From Streptomyces spororaveus (GTDB taxonomy: Bacteria; Actinomycetota; Actinomycetes; Streptomycetales; Streptomycetaceae): 64,000 bases of DNA. The position numbers and the translations under genes are program-made. Location of the stretch: the NCBI RefSeq assembly GCF_016755875.1, contig NZ_BNED01000005.1:2769001-2833000 (forward strand), in the 5' to 3' direction. Positions 7,767 to 16,564 of the stretch are shown here, piece by piece. The notes under the pieces were generated by a model, which saw nothing but the letters and a program-made list of their open reading frames with translations, was not told the origin of the DNA and did no database searches. Positions within the stretch are counted from its first letter, which is position 1. Each line of letters starts with the position of its first letter.

Positions 7767-9197
7767 TTACCCCATCTCCTCCAGCGCCTTGCCCTTGGTC
7801 TCCGGCACCCACTTGAGGATGAACGGGATCGAGAGCAGGGCGAAGAACGTGTAGATCATGTAGGCGCCCGAGAGGTTCCAGTCGGAGAGCGACGGGAACG
7901 TGACGGTGATGACCCAGTTGGCGATCCACTGGGCCGAGGCGGCCACACCGAGGGCGGCGGCTCGGATGCGGCCGGGGAACATCTCGCCCAGCAGCACCCA
8001 GACCACCACGCCCCAGGACAGGGCGAAGAAGAGGACGAAGAGGTTGGCCGCGACCAGGGCGGTGATGCCCTGCGCGTGCGGCAGCGAGATGTCGTCGCCG
8101 GTTCCGGTCTTGAACGAGAACGCCCAGGCCGCCGTGCCCAGCGACAGCGCCATGCCGATGGAGCCGATGAGGGCGAGCGGCTTGCGGCCGAGCCGGTCCA
8201 CGAAGATCATCGCGATGACCGTACCGATGATGTTCACGACCGAGGTCTCGAAGGAGTACAGGAACGAGGAGCTCGCGTCGATGCCGACCGACTGCCACAG
8301 CGAGGAGCTGTAGTAGAAGATCACGTTGATGCCGACCAGCTGCTGGAAGACGGAGAGGCCGATGCCGATCCAGACGATGGGCAGGAAGCCGAAGCGGCCG
8401 CCGAGCAGGTCCTTGAAGGTGGACTTCACCTCGGAGCGCATGGAGTGGTCGATCTCGCGGATGCGGGCGTCGGCGTCGATGCCCGAACCCTCGACCTCGC
8501 GCAGGACCTCCTTGGCCTTCTCCGTGCGGCCGACCGAGACGAGGAAGCGGGGGGACTCCGGGATGACGAAGGACAGCAGGCCGTAGAGCACGGCCGGGAC
8601 GACCATCACGCCGAGCATCCACTGCCAGGCTTCCAGGCCGCCGATCTCACCGCGCTGGTCACCGCCGGCGAGGTTGAGGATGGCCCAGTTGACCAGCTGC
8701 GAGACGGCGATGCCGATGACGATGGCCGCCTGCTGGAAGGAGGCGAGCCGGCCGCGGTAGGCGGGCGGGGAGACCTCGGCGATGTAGGCGGGGCCGATGA
8801 CGGAGGCCATGCCGATGCCGAAGCCGCCGATGACGCGCCACATGGCGAGGTCCCAGAGGGCGAACGGGAGGGCCGAGCCGATGGCGCTCGCGGTGAACAG
8901 GACGGAGGCGATCTGCATGCAGCGGATTCGGCCGATCCGGTCGGCGAGGCGGCCCGCGGTGGCGGCGCCGATGGCGCAGCCGATCAGGGCGGCGGCGATC
9001 ACCTGGGCGAGTGCGGCCGATCCGACGTCGAAGCGTTCGCGGATGGCCTCCACGGCGCCGTTGATGACGGAGCTGTCGTAGCCGAAGAGGAAACCGCCCA
9101 TGGCAGCGGCCGCGGTGATGAAGATGACGTGGCCGAGGTGGTCGGGCCGGGACGCGTTTCCACCGCCTGACGCGGGTGCGTTCGCTGTGCTGGTCAA
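7767..9197 (-). CDS. glcP: Glucose permease GlcP (MFS sugar porter)
   Basis: A 476-residue major-facilitator sugar:proton symporter. The N terminus reads (M)TSTANAPASGG then HVIFITAAAAMGGFLFGYDS. Sugar-porter signatures include GRLADRIGRIRC, PAYIAEVSPPAYRGR, IPESPRFLV and VDRLGRKPLAL, with a C-terminal ETKGKALEEMG. It closely matches my memory of S. coelicolor GlcP, the main glucose uptake system of Streptomyces (which lacks a glucose PTS), also located beside smc. The start is a TTG at 9197 with AGGAG six bases upstream; a longer frame from 9308 has no such site. The gene faces the same way as smc but is separated from it by a 216-base promoter region. Confidence 0.93.
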   Translation of the reverse strand: MTSTANAPASGGGNASRPDHLGHVIFITAAAAMGGFLFGYDSSVINGAVEAIRERFDVGSAALAQVIAAALIGCAIGAATAGRLADRIGRIRCMQIASVLFTASAIGSALPFALWDLAMWRVIGGFGIGMASVIGPAYIAEVSPPAYRGRLASFQQAAIVIGIAVSQLVNWAILNLAGGDQRGEIGGLEAWQWMLGVMVVPAVLYGLLSFVIPESPRFLVSVGRTEKAKEVLREVEGSGIDADARIREIDHSMRSEVKSTFKDLLGGRFGFLPIVWIGIGLSVFQQLVGINVIFYYSSSLWQSVGIDASSSFLYSFETSVVNIIGTVIAMIFVDRLGRKPLALIGSIGMALSLGTAAWAFSFKTGTGDDISLPHAQGITALVAANLFVLFFALSWGVVVWVLLGEMFPGRIRAAALGVAASAQWIANWVITVTFPSLSDWNLSGAYMIYTFFALLSIPFILKWVPETKGKALEEMG

Positions 9198-9413
9198 GGT
9201 GCGCTCCTGGGCCCGGCGGCAACGGCGGGCGGTGTGGGGGATTCGTCGTTGCGCGTGTTCCTCTAGTGGCGCACAGCAAACTGCGTACCACCACCTGAAC
9301 GTCAACACGCCAGAGCAGAGCCTATGGCTTCACTTTCTGAAGTCAAGAGTCGGAGCGATAGCAATGACCTCACAGGTCGCGCACGCTTTGTCTTCACTAT
9401 CTGAATGGTTGAC

Positions 9414-12400
9414 CTAGCGGAGGCGCTGGCTGATCACCTTGGAGACGCCGTCACCCTGCATGGAAACGCCGTAGAGGGCGTCCGCGACCTCCATCGTCCG
9501 CTTCTGGTGCGTGATCACGATGAGCTGTGAGCTCTCCTGGAGCTCCTCCATGATCCGGATCAGCCGCTGCAGATTGGTGTCGTCGAGCGCGGCCTCGACC
9601 TCGTCCATCACGTAGAACGGGCTGGGCCGCGCCTTGAAGATGGACACCAGCAGCGCCACGGCGGTCAGCGAGCGCTCGCCGCCGGAGAGCAGCGACAGCC
9701 GCTTGACCTTCTTGCCCGGCGGACGGGCCTCCACGTCGATGCCGGTGGTCAGCATGTTGTCGGGGTCGGTCAGAATCAGCCGGCCCTCGCCGCCGGGGAA
9801 CAGGCGCGAGAACACCCCCTCGAACTCCCGGGCCGTGTCCCGGTAGGCCTCGGTGAAGACCTGCTCGACGCGCTGGTCCACCTCCTTCACGACTTGAAGG
9901 AGATCGGCCCTCGTCTTACGGAGGTCCTCCAGCTGCTCGCTGAGGAACCGGTGCCGCTCCTCCAGCGCCGCGAACTCCTCCAGCGCGAGCGGATTGACCT
10001 TGCCGAGCTGCTGGTAGGCGCGCTCGGCGGCCTTGAGCCGCTTCTCCTGCTGGGCCCGCACGAAGGGACCGGGCCGGTTGCGCGGGTCCTGCGGGTCCTG
10101 CGGCAGTACCTCGCCCTCGGCGGCCGGGGACGGGGGCACCGGCTGGTCGGGGCCGTACTCGGCGACCAGCCCGGCGGCCGCCATGCCGAACTCCTCCAGC
10201 GCCCTGGCCTCCAGCGCCTCGATGCGCAGCCGCTGCTCGGCCCCGAGCACCTCGCCCCGGTGGACCGAGTCGGTGAGCTTGTCCAGCTCCCCCTTCAGCT
10301 CCCGGCCGCGGTGGCGCGCCTCACCGAGCTCCCGCTCGCGCAGGCCCTTGGCCTGCTCGGCCGCCACCCGCTCCTCGTCGGCACGGCCGAGCGACACCTC
10401 CACGTGCGCGAGGAGCTGGCGGGCCCCGTCGGCCACCGCCCGGGCCACCTCCGCCTCGTGGCGCAGCCGCGCCCGGCGCCGCTCGGCGCGGGCCCGGGCC
10501 TCGCGTTCCGCGCGGGCCCCGCGGTCGAGGGAATCCGCCCGTCCGGCCAGCCCCTTGACCCGCTCCTCCAGGGTCCTCAGCTGCAGCCGGGCCTCCATCT
10601 CGGTCTGCCGGGCATTGGCACCGTCGGCCGCGAGCCGGTCCCGCCGGGAGCCGTCCGGCTCCTCGTCCACCGGCATCTCCTCGGCCGTCGCGAGCCGCTC
10701 CGCGCACTCCTCGACGTCGGCCAGCGCCTGCTCCAGCGCGTCCTGGGCCCTGGCCGCGGCGGCCGCGCTGCGCTCGGCCTCGCCCGCCGCGCCCTTGGCC
10801 TGTCCGGCGAGCCGCCCGAGCTGCTGGGCGACCCCGGCCCGGGCCTGTTCCGCGGCGCGCCGCCGCTCGGCGAGTTCCTCCACGAGGGCGGCCGCCTCCT
10901 GGCGGCGGGCCTCGGCGGCGGCCCGGGCCCCGCCGAGCTCCTCGCACCGCGCGCCCAGCCGGGCCAGCTCCGCCGCGGCCTCGTCGACGGCCGCCTGCAC
11001 CTCGATCAGGCTGGGCGCCCCGGCGGAGCCGCCGTGCGCGAGGTGCGCCCCGAGCACGTCTCCGTCGAGGGTCACGGCCACCGCGTCGGGGCGCTCCGCG
11101 ACCAGCGCCTCGGCCTCGTCGAGGGTGGCGACCACGACGTGGTCCCGCAGCACCCACCCCACGGCCCGCCGCACCTCGGCGTCCCCGCCGACCAGCCCGG
11201 CGGCGGGAACGGGCGCGCCCGCGACCGTCACCGGGGCCGGGGCCGAGACGGAGACGGAGACGGACGTACTCACGCCGGCCGGCGGGTGCGGTGCGGGTGC
11301 GGGCAGATCTCCTTCCGGGGAGGGGGCCGGGTGGGGGACCCCGCCCCCGGGACCCGCTCCCCCGGCAACGCTCTCCCCGGCGACCGCTCCCGGCGCCCCG
11401 GCCGCGGGTCCGGCCGAGGCCTGGCCCGGGACGGCCGGTGCCACCGGGGCGATCAGCAGGGTGGCCCGGCCCGCGTCGGCCTCGCGCAGGTGGCGGATCG
11501 CCTCGGCGGCCGCCCCCGGGGAGGCCACCGCCAGCGCGTCCGCGGCCGCGCCCAGAGCGGCGGCCACGGCGACCTCGTACCCGGGGGTCACCGACAGCCG
11601 CTGCGCCGCCGGTCCCAGCAGCCCGGCCAGCCGCTCCCGCGCCGCGAGCAGTGCGCCCGTACCGTCCTTGCGGCGCAGCCCCAGCGCCAGTGCGTCCCGG
11701 CGCGCCGAGACGGCCGCCCGCGAGCGTTCCGCCGCGGACAGGTCCTCGCGGGCGGCGGACAGTTCCGCCTCCGCCCGCGCCAGGCCGTCCCGCGCGCTCT
11801 CGTGGTCGGTGTCGGCCGAGGGGTCGTCGAGCCCGCCGACCTCCTCGGCCAGGGCCTCGTACTCCTCCTGTGCGGCCACGGCCCGGGACTGCGCCGCGTC
11901 CCGCGCGGCGACGAGCCGGTCGATCTCGGCCTGGGCCGCCCCCGCGCGGGAGCGTGCCGCGCCGAGCCGCCCGGTCAGCCGGGCCAGACCCTCGCGCCGG
12001 TCGGCGATGGCCCGCGCGGCATCCCGCAGCCGGCGTTCCTCCTCGGCCAGCTCCCGCTCCAGCTCCGCCCGGTGCTCGGCGGTGTCCTCCAGCGCCCGCG
12101 AGGCCGCCTCCAGAGCCGCCGTCAGTTCCGCCTCCTGCTCACGGATCCGCGCGGCTTCCCGCTCCATCTCCTCCGGATCGCGGCCGCGCCGCTCCTCCTC
12201 GGCCGGAGCCGAGGCGCTCTTGACCCGCGCGTCCGCCAAGGAAGCGGTCCCCCGGACGCGTTCGGCCAGCTGCGACAGCTCGTACCAGGTCTGCTGCGCC
12301 CGCTGCAGCCGCGGCGCCAGTTCCCGTACCGCCTCCTCCAGCTCCGCCTCGCGCCGCACGGCGCCCGCGAGCTGGGCCTCGGCGGCCTCCTTGCGCTCCT

Positions 12401-13154
12401 TGAGGGCCGCCTCGTCCGCGATCTCCGCGTCCAAGGCGCGCCGCAGCACGACCAGGTCGTCGGCGAGCAGCCGCAGCCGTGCGTCGCGCAGGTCCGCCTG
12501 GATCACGGCCGCGCGCCGGGCGACCGCCGCCTGCCGTCCCAGGGGCTTGAGCTGCCGCCGCAGCTCGTCACCCAGGTCCTGGACGCGGGCGAGATTGGCC
12601 TGCATCGCGTCCAGCTTCCGCAGCGCCTTCTCCTTGCGCTTGCGGTGCTTGAGTACGCCGGCCGCCTCCTCGATGAAGGCGCGGCGGCCCATGGGATCGG
12701 CGTGCAGTACGGAGTCCAGCTGGCCCTGTCCGACGATGACGTGCATCTCGCGGCCGATGCCGGAGTCGGAGAGCAGTTCCTGGATGTCGAGCAGGCGGCA
12801 GGTGTCACCGTTGATCTGGTACTCGCTGCTGCCGCCGCGGAACATGATCCGGGTGATCGTGACTTCGGCGTAGTCGATGGGCAGCGCGCCGTCGGAGTTG
12901 TCGATCGTCAGCGAGACCTCGGCCCGCCCGAGCGGCGGACGCCCGGTGGTCCCGGCGAAGATCACGTCCTCCATCTTCCCGCCGCGCAGGGTCTTGGCCC
13001 CCTGTTCGCCCATGACCCAGGACAGCGCGTCCACCACATTGGACTTGCCGGAGCCGTTCGGGCCCACGACACAGGTGATTCCGGGCTCGAAGCGCAGGGT
13101 GGTGGCGGACGCGAAGGATTTGAAGCCACGCAGGGTCAGGGACTTGAGGTGCAC
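9414..13154 (-). CDS. smc: Chromosome segregation ATPase SMC, with an enlarged hinge
   Basis: A 1246-residue SMC protein that condenses and segregates the chromosome with ScpA/ScpB. The N-terminal head has Walker A GPNGSGKSN at residues 31-39. Two long coiled coils (about 170-500 and 700-1040) flank the hinge. The C-terminal head carries the signature LSLLSGGERSLTAVALL and Walker B FYVMDEVEAALDD. It is about 60 residues longer than the ~1186 I recall for S. coelicolor SMC. The excess is a Pro/Ala/Gly/Ser-rich block at about residues 570-650, inside the hinge (11200-11440). The start is a GTG at 13154. The rest looks intact. Confidence 0.97.
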   Translation of the reverse strand: MHLKSLTLRGFKSFASATTLRFEPGITCVVGPNGSGKSNVVDALSWVMGEQGAKTLRGGKMEDVIFAGTTGRPPLGRAEVSLTIDNSDGALPIDYAEVTITRIMFRGGSSEYQINGDTCRLLDIQELLSDSGIGREMHVIVGQGQLDSVLHADPMGRRAFIEEAAGVLKHRKRKEKALRKLDAMQANLARVQDLGDELRRQLKPLGRQAAVARRAAVIQADLRDARLRLLADDLVVLRRALDAEIADEAALKERKEAAEAQLAGAVRREAELEEAVRELAPRLQRAQQTWYELSQLAERVRGTASLADARVKSASAPAEEERRGRDPEEMEREAARIREQEAELTAALEAASRALEDTAEHRAELERELAEEERRLRDAARAIADRREGLARLTGRLGAARSRAGAAQAEIDRLVAARDAAQSRAVAAQEEYEALAEEVGGLDDPSADTDHESARDGLARAEAELSAAREDLSAAERSRAAVSARRDALALGLRRKDGTGALLAARERLAGLLGPAAQRLSVTPGYEVAVAAALGAAADALAVASPGAAAEAIRHLREADAGRATLLIAPVAPAVPGQASAGPAAGAPGAVAGESVAGGAGPGGGVPHPAPSPEGDLPAPAPHPPAGVSTSVSVSVSAPAPVTVAGAPVPAAGLVGGDAEVRRAVGWVLRDHVVVATLDEAEALVAERPDAVAVTLDGDVLGAHLAHGGSAGAPSLIEVQAAVDEAAAELARLGARCEELGGARAAAEARRQEAAALVEELAERRRAAEQARAGVAQQLGRLAGQAKGAAGEAERSAAAAARAQDALEQALADVEECAERLATAEEMPVDEEPDGSRRDRLAADGANARQTEMEARLQLRTLEERVKGLAGRADSLDRGARAEREARARAERRRARLRHEAEVARAVADGARQLLAHVEVSLGRADEERVAAEQAKGLRERELGEARHRGRELKGELDKLTDSVHRGEVLGAEQRLRIEALEARALEEFGMAAAGLVAEYGPDQPVPPSPAAEGEVLPQDPQDPRNRPGPFVRAQQEKRLKAAERAYQQLGKVNPLALEEFAALEERHRFLSEQLEDLRKTRADLLQVVKEVDQRVEQVFTEAYRDTAREFEGVFSRLFPGGEGRLILTDPDNMLTTGIDVEARPPGKKVKRLSLLSGGERSLTAVALLVSIFKARPSPFYVMDEVEAALDDTNLQRLIRIMEELQESSQLIVITHQKRTMEVADALYGVSMQGDGVSKVISQRLR

Positions 13155-13328
13155 GCCGCCGGACTCTACCTTTCGCGTTCGGTTTCACCCGTGAAGGTGC
13201 TGGGCACGACTGACGCCAATGGGATCAGGCCCCCCACCTGGCCCTGTGGTCATGGCACGGCGGCAGGGGAAAGAGGTCGCGGAAGGAGGGCGCGGAAAGG
13301 CGAGGCGGGGAGGGCTCAGGAAAGAAAG

Positions 13329-13350
13329 AAGGGACGCCGAAGCGTCCCTT
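13329..13350 (-). terminator. Intrinsic terminator of the small coiled-coil gene
   Basis: AAGGGACGC pairs with GCGTCCCTT around a 4-base loop (9-bp stem). On the minus strand it is followed by a pyrimidine-rich CTTCTTTCTTT tract, the nearest thing to a U-run in this area. Confidence 0.75.
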
Positions 13351-13394
13351 GCAGATCATGCGTGGCTGGAGTCGAGCGACGAATGAAGCGCGGG

Positions 13395-13613
13395 TCAGGT
13401 GAGCGCAGGCTCCGCCTGGGGTACGTCGATGTCGATGCTGCCGAGCAGCGAGTCTCCGTCGTGCTGAGCGGCGGCCGCGTTCAGCGCGTCATTTTCGGAC
13501 TGAATCCGTACGAGCTCGGACTCAAGGTCCTGGACGCGCTGCTGAAGCCGTCGCATCTCGGCGAGGAGTCGCGGGTCGGAACCGCCGACGTAACCGAGAA
13601 GCGCCTTTGCCAT
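13395..13613 (-). CDS. Small conserved coiled-coil protein
   Basis: A 72-residue protein starting at the ATG at 13613, with GGAGG ten bases upstream. It begins MAKALLGYVGGSDPRLLAEM. A short heptad-like helix follows (RRLQQRVQDLESELVRIQSE), then an acidic tail (DGDSLLGSIDIDVPQAEPALT). The helix suggests a dimeric coiled coil. I do not recognise an assigned function, though I believe similar proteins sit next to smc and acylphosphatase in other streptomycetes. A terminator follows it. The longer frame to 13733 lacks a start signal. Confidence 0.8.
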   Translation of the reverse strand: MAKALLGYVGGSDPRLLAEMRRLQQRVQDLESELVRIQSENDALNAAAAQHDGDSLLGSIDIDVPQAEPALT

Positions 13614-13961
13614 GATGGATGGTCCTCCACACTGAGTGACCGACCGAAGCGGTGTGGGTCGTGAGGGAATCGCACCCGCGGATGTCCGGCAGCGACTGAC
13701 AGTCACTGCGCTTACTACTGCCAACACTGCCAAACAGCTCAGGTGCGCGGGGCTTCCAGCGTCTCACCAAAAAGTTTGACGGTCAACACGATCACGCCCC
13801 GTATCGGCGGGCGCCCCGGTCCCCGCAAGGGGTGTGGAGATCATCCTCACCCTCGAGCCTTCCACGGATCACCCTCGTCGGCAACGCGTCGACGACGAAT
13901 GCGCAGTTCCGACCGTGTGCGGACGGTCAGAGATGTGATGAGTTCATGATCAGTCGATCGG
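13614..13961. other. Intergenic region between the small coiled-coil gene and acylphosphatase
   Basis: This 348-base gap should hold the promoter of the small coiled-coil gene (leftward) and the 3' flank of the acylphosphatase gene. I see no coding frame with a ribosome-binding site, no strong hairpin and no recognisable operator. Confidence 0.5.
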
Positions 13962-14243
13962 TCATCGCATCCCGAAACCGTCGTAGCCACCGCGCGGTGT
14001 GCCCCAGATCTCTGTCACCCCGTCCACCCGGCCGGGCGTGTCGCTGGAGCGCAGCCAGTCGAGCAGCCGGTGGCAATTCTCACGTTGACCTTCGGCCACC
14101 ACCTGCACTCGCCCGTCGTCGAGGTTGAGCGCGAAGCCGACGACCCCGCCGATCTCCAGAGCGTTCTCCCTGGTGAACCAGCGGAAGCCCACTCCCTGCA
14201 CACGGCCGCGCACCCAGGCGGTCAGACGGACGTCTTCATTCAT
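13962..14243 (-). CDS. acyP: Acylphosphatase
   Basis: A 93-residue enzyme that hydrolyses carboxyl-phosphate bonds of acyl phosphates. The signature [12 protein letters not shown] contains the phosphate-binding loop and catalytic Arg (GFR). The catalytic Asn lies in [19 protein letters not shown]. Length is typical of the family. It lies in the conserved smc-to-mutM neighbourhood and appears to be transcribed on its own. Confidence 0.95.
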   Translation of the reverse strand: MNEDVRLTAWVRGRVQGVGFRWFTRENALEIGGVVGFALNLDDGRVQVVAEGQRENCHRLLDWLRSSDTPGRVDGVTEIWGTPRGGYDGFGMR

Positions 14244-14379
14244 GCGTGAACGCTAACCGGGCGAGCACTTTCGGGACACATCGCCCCCCTGGCCCCATGG
14301 CGTACAGTCGCGCAGCAATGAACTCACCCATTTGGGTGGGTAAGGGTTGATCTTGATCCGGCAAGGAAGGCACGCTCCG

Positions 14380-15354
14380 ATGGGCCGTCACCGTCTCCCC
14401 GCCGCGCCGCACAGCGGCGGCAAGCGCGGCACCGCCCTGCGCACCGGCCTCCTGGGCGTCTCGGTGGCCGTCGCCCTCGGCACCGCGGCCGTCACCACCG
14501 GCATGGTTCCCGTCGGCGGCGCCTTCCCCTATGTGGGGGTCGGCGGTACGGACGCCCCCAGCCCGCAGGCCCGGGCCAAGGCCAAGGCCTCGACCGGCCC
14601 CGACGCGACGGCACTGCAGCAGCAGAACGGCCTCGCGAACCTGTCCGGCCGCGCCTCCACGCCCGCCCCCGCCGGCAGCGCGTCCCCGAAGCCCGTGGCC
14701 CCGGCCTCGCCGTCGGCCTCCGCTTCCCCGAGCTCCTCGCCGAGCGGCACCCCGAGCGCGTCGGCTCCGCCGTCCGCCGCGCCGAGCGCCTCGCCCTCCC
14801 CGTCGGCCACACCGGCGGCGCCCTCCAAGGCCCCGTCCGCCAAGACCCCGCCCGCCAAGGCCCCGCGCACCCCGGCCGCGCCGGCCGCCCCGGCACCCGC
14901 CACGAGCGAGGCTCCCGCCCCGGCACCGGTTCCCTCGAAGTCGGTCACCGCGGCACCCCGCCCGCCGCTGGACGGCCATTCCGCGGAGGAGGCCGCCGTC
15001 GTCGAGCTGGTGAACCAGGAGCGCGCGCTGGCCGGGTGCGGCCCGGTCCGGGCCAATCCGCCGCTCGCGGCACTGGCCGGGGCCTTCAGCCTGGACATGG
15101 CCACCCGCGGCTTCTTCAGCCACGACGACCCCGAGGGCAACAGCCCCTGGGACCGCGCCACCAAGGCCGGGATCGCCGGCCTCGGCGGCGAGAACATAGC
15201 CCGCGGCCAGGGTGACGCCACGGCCGTGATGAAGGCCTGGATGAACAGCCCGGACCACAAGGCGAACATCCTCAACTGCGAGTTCCGCACCCTGGGCGTC
15301 GGTGTCCACGTCGCCGCCGGCGGCCCGTGGTGGACCCAGGACTTCGGCTTCTGA
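14380..15354 (+). CDS. Secreted or membrane-anchored CAP/SCP-domain protein
   Basis: A 324-residue protein. The ATG at 14380 is chosen over the in-frame TTG at 14347 because AAGGAAGG lies about nine bases before it. The N terminus is basic, followed by a hydrophobic stretch (TGLLGVSVAVALGTAAVTTGMV), a signal peptide or anchor. Residues ~60-190 are a low-complexity Pro/Ala/Ser/Lys linker. The last ~130 residues form a CAP domain with FSLDMATRGFFSHDDPEGNSPWDRA, GGENIARG and SPDHKANILN, which carry the conserved His/Glu cavity residues. Such proteins are common extracellular streptomycete proteins of unclear activity. A short ACCCA-TT-TGGGT dyad lies at 14326-14337 in the promoter region. Confidence 0.9.
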   Translation: MGRHRLPAAPHSGGKRGTALRTGLLGVSVAVALGTAAVTTGMVPVGGAFPYVGVGGTDAPSPQARAKAKASTGPDATALQQQNGLANLSGRASTPAPAGSASPKPVAPASPSASASPSSSPSGTPSASAPPSAAPSASPSPSATPAAPSKAPSAKTPPAKAPRTPAAPAAPAPATSEAPAPAPVPSKSVTAAPRPPLDGHSAEEAAVVELVNQERALAGCGPVRANPPLAALAGAFSLDMATRGFFSHDDPEGNSPWDRATKAGIAGLGGENIARGQGDATAVMKAWMNSPDHKANILNCEFRTLGVGVHVAAGGPWWTQDFGF

Positions 15355-15362
15355 GGCGAGTC

Positions 15363-15380
15363 CCGGGGCGAGCGCCCCGG
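15363..15380. terminator. GC hairpin between convergent CAP and flavodoxin genes
   Basis: CCGGGGCG and CGCCCCGG form an 8-bp stem nine bases after the CAP gene stop. GC-only repeats follow. Confidence 0.5.
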
Positions 15381-15420
15381 ACGGGCACCCGGGCGGGCCC
15401 GGGGAGGGCCCGCGGAGGGC

Positions 15421-16032
15421 TCAGACCGCGGCGGCGGCCAGGGCCGCGCGGCCCGCGATGACGATGCGGGTCTGCTCGGTGACGCGGCGGCCCAGGTGCT
15501 CGGCGGTCGCGATGTCGGCCTTGTGTACCGCGTCCGCGCCCTCGTCGGAGTTGGTCTGGGCGGCGGCGCCGGCGAAGAAGCCGAGACGGTTCAGGTCGTT
15601 CTCGGAGGCCGTGCTGGAGTTCCAGCCCGGCTTCAGACCCAGGTTGATCCAGCTCATGCCGTGCTGCGCGGCCAGGATCTGGAAGAACTGCAGGGTGTGC
15701 AGCTTGTCGCCGCTCTTGGACGCGGAGTTCGTGAAGCCGGCCGCGACCTTGTCCTGCCAGGCGTCGCCGAACCAGCGCTTCGAGGAGGCCTCGGCGAAGA
15801 CGTGGAAGGCGCCGGAGGCGGTGCCCATGTACGTCGGGGACCCGAAGACGATCGCGTCGGAGGCGTCCAGCAGCTCCCACTGGGCGTCGTCGATCTCGTC
15901 GACCTTGATCAGGTGAACGGTCGCTCCGGCATCCACGGCGCCGCTGCGGACAGCCTCGGCGACGACGGCCGTGTGGCCGTAGCCGGAGTGGTAGGCGATC
16001 GAGACGACGGGGGTGTGCGTGTTTGCGGACAA
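15421..16032 (-). CDS. Flavodoxin-fold NAD(P)H:quinone oxidoreductase (WrbA/FMN-reductase type)
   Basis: A 203-residue flavoprotein. The FMN-binding loop is YHSGYGHTAVVAEAVRSGA. FGSPTYMGTASGAFHVFAEAS contacts the isoalloxazine ring, and AAGFTNSASKSGDK is a further FMN loop. The family reduces quinones with NAD(P)H and protects against redox cycling. It diverges from an HxlR regulator 127 bases away, the usual arrangement for quinone/aldehyde-responsive pairs, so regulation by that protein is likely. Confidence 0.9.
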   Translation of the reverse strand: MSANTHTPVVSIAYHSGYGHTAVVAEAVRSGAVDAGATVHLIKVDEIDDAQWELLDASDAIVFGSPTYMGTASGAFHVFAEASSKRWFGDAWQDKVAAGFTNSASKSGDKLHTLQFFQILAAQHGMSWINLGLKPGWNSSTASENDLNRLGFFAGAAAQTNSDEGADAVHKADIATAEHLGRRVTEQTRIVIAGRAALAAAAV

Positions 16033-16159
16033 GGCTGATCTCTCCCTCGGGAAAACTCTCGTCGCGGCACAGGACGTGGTGCGACGAGAGAAAGAGAATC
16101 ACTAACTTTTGGAAAGCGCAACCCGCGAGTTAGCGCTGCGGAGGAGTACGCTGGTCCGC

Positions 16160-16564
16160 ATGGAGACCCCTGCCTGCACCGAAGCCGCCGACATCGAACA
16201 ACCGTTCGATGTCTTCGCGCGTGCCTGCCCGTCCCGGGAAACCCTCGAACACGTCACCGGTCGCTGGGGCAGCCTGACCGTGGGTGCGCTGCGCGAAGGC
16301 CCGTGCCGCTTCAACGAGCTGCGCCGCCGGGTCGAGGGCGTGAGCGAGAAGATGCTCTCCCAGACCCTGCACGCGCTGGAGCGCGACGGCATAGTCAACC
16401 GTGAGGCACAGCCGACGAACCCGCCGCGCGTCGACTACGAACTGACCCCGCTCGGCGTCGAGGTCGCGGACCGGCTGCTCGCCCTCATCCACTGCCTGGA
16501 GGGGAACATGACGGCGGTGCTCGGTGCCCGGGAGTCCTACGACGCCACGCGCGGCGGCCGCTGA
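16160..16564 (+). CDS. HxlR-family winged-helix regulator
   Basis: A 134-residue regulator starting METPACTEA at 16160. GAGGAG lies 13 bases upstream, a long spacing. The HxlR core is [65 protein letters not shown] (residues ~40-105), a winged helix with the family SEKMLSQTL recognition helix. Two Cys in the N-terminal part (C7, C24) could sense oxidants, as in related YodB/HypR proteins; this is inference. It is divergent from the flavodoxin gene, its probable target. Its 3' end overlaps the convergent mutM gene by 28 bases. Confidence 0.9.
   Translation: METPACTEAADIEQPFDVFARACPSRETLEHVTGRWGSLTVGALREGPCRFNELRRRVEGVSEKMLSQTLHALERDGIVNREAQPTNPPRVDYELTPLGVEVADRLLALIHCLEGNMTAVLGARESYDATRGGR

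Noticed and set aside
9894..13664. Long plus-strand open frame opposite smc
   Set aside because: Shadow of smc: Leu/Gly/Arg/Pro-rich translation without domains. The minus strand has clear SMC motifs.
14326..14337. ACCCA-TT-TGGGT dyad as an operator of the CAP gene
   Set aside because: Too short for a firm call and could be chance; noted within the gene entry only.
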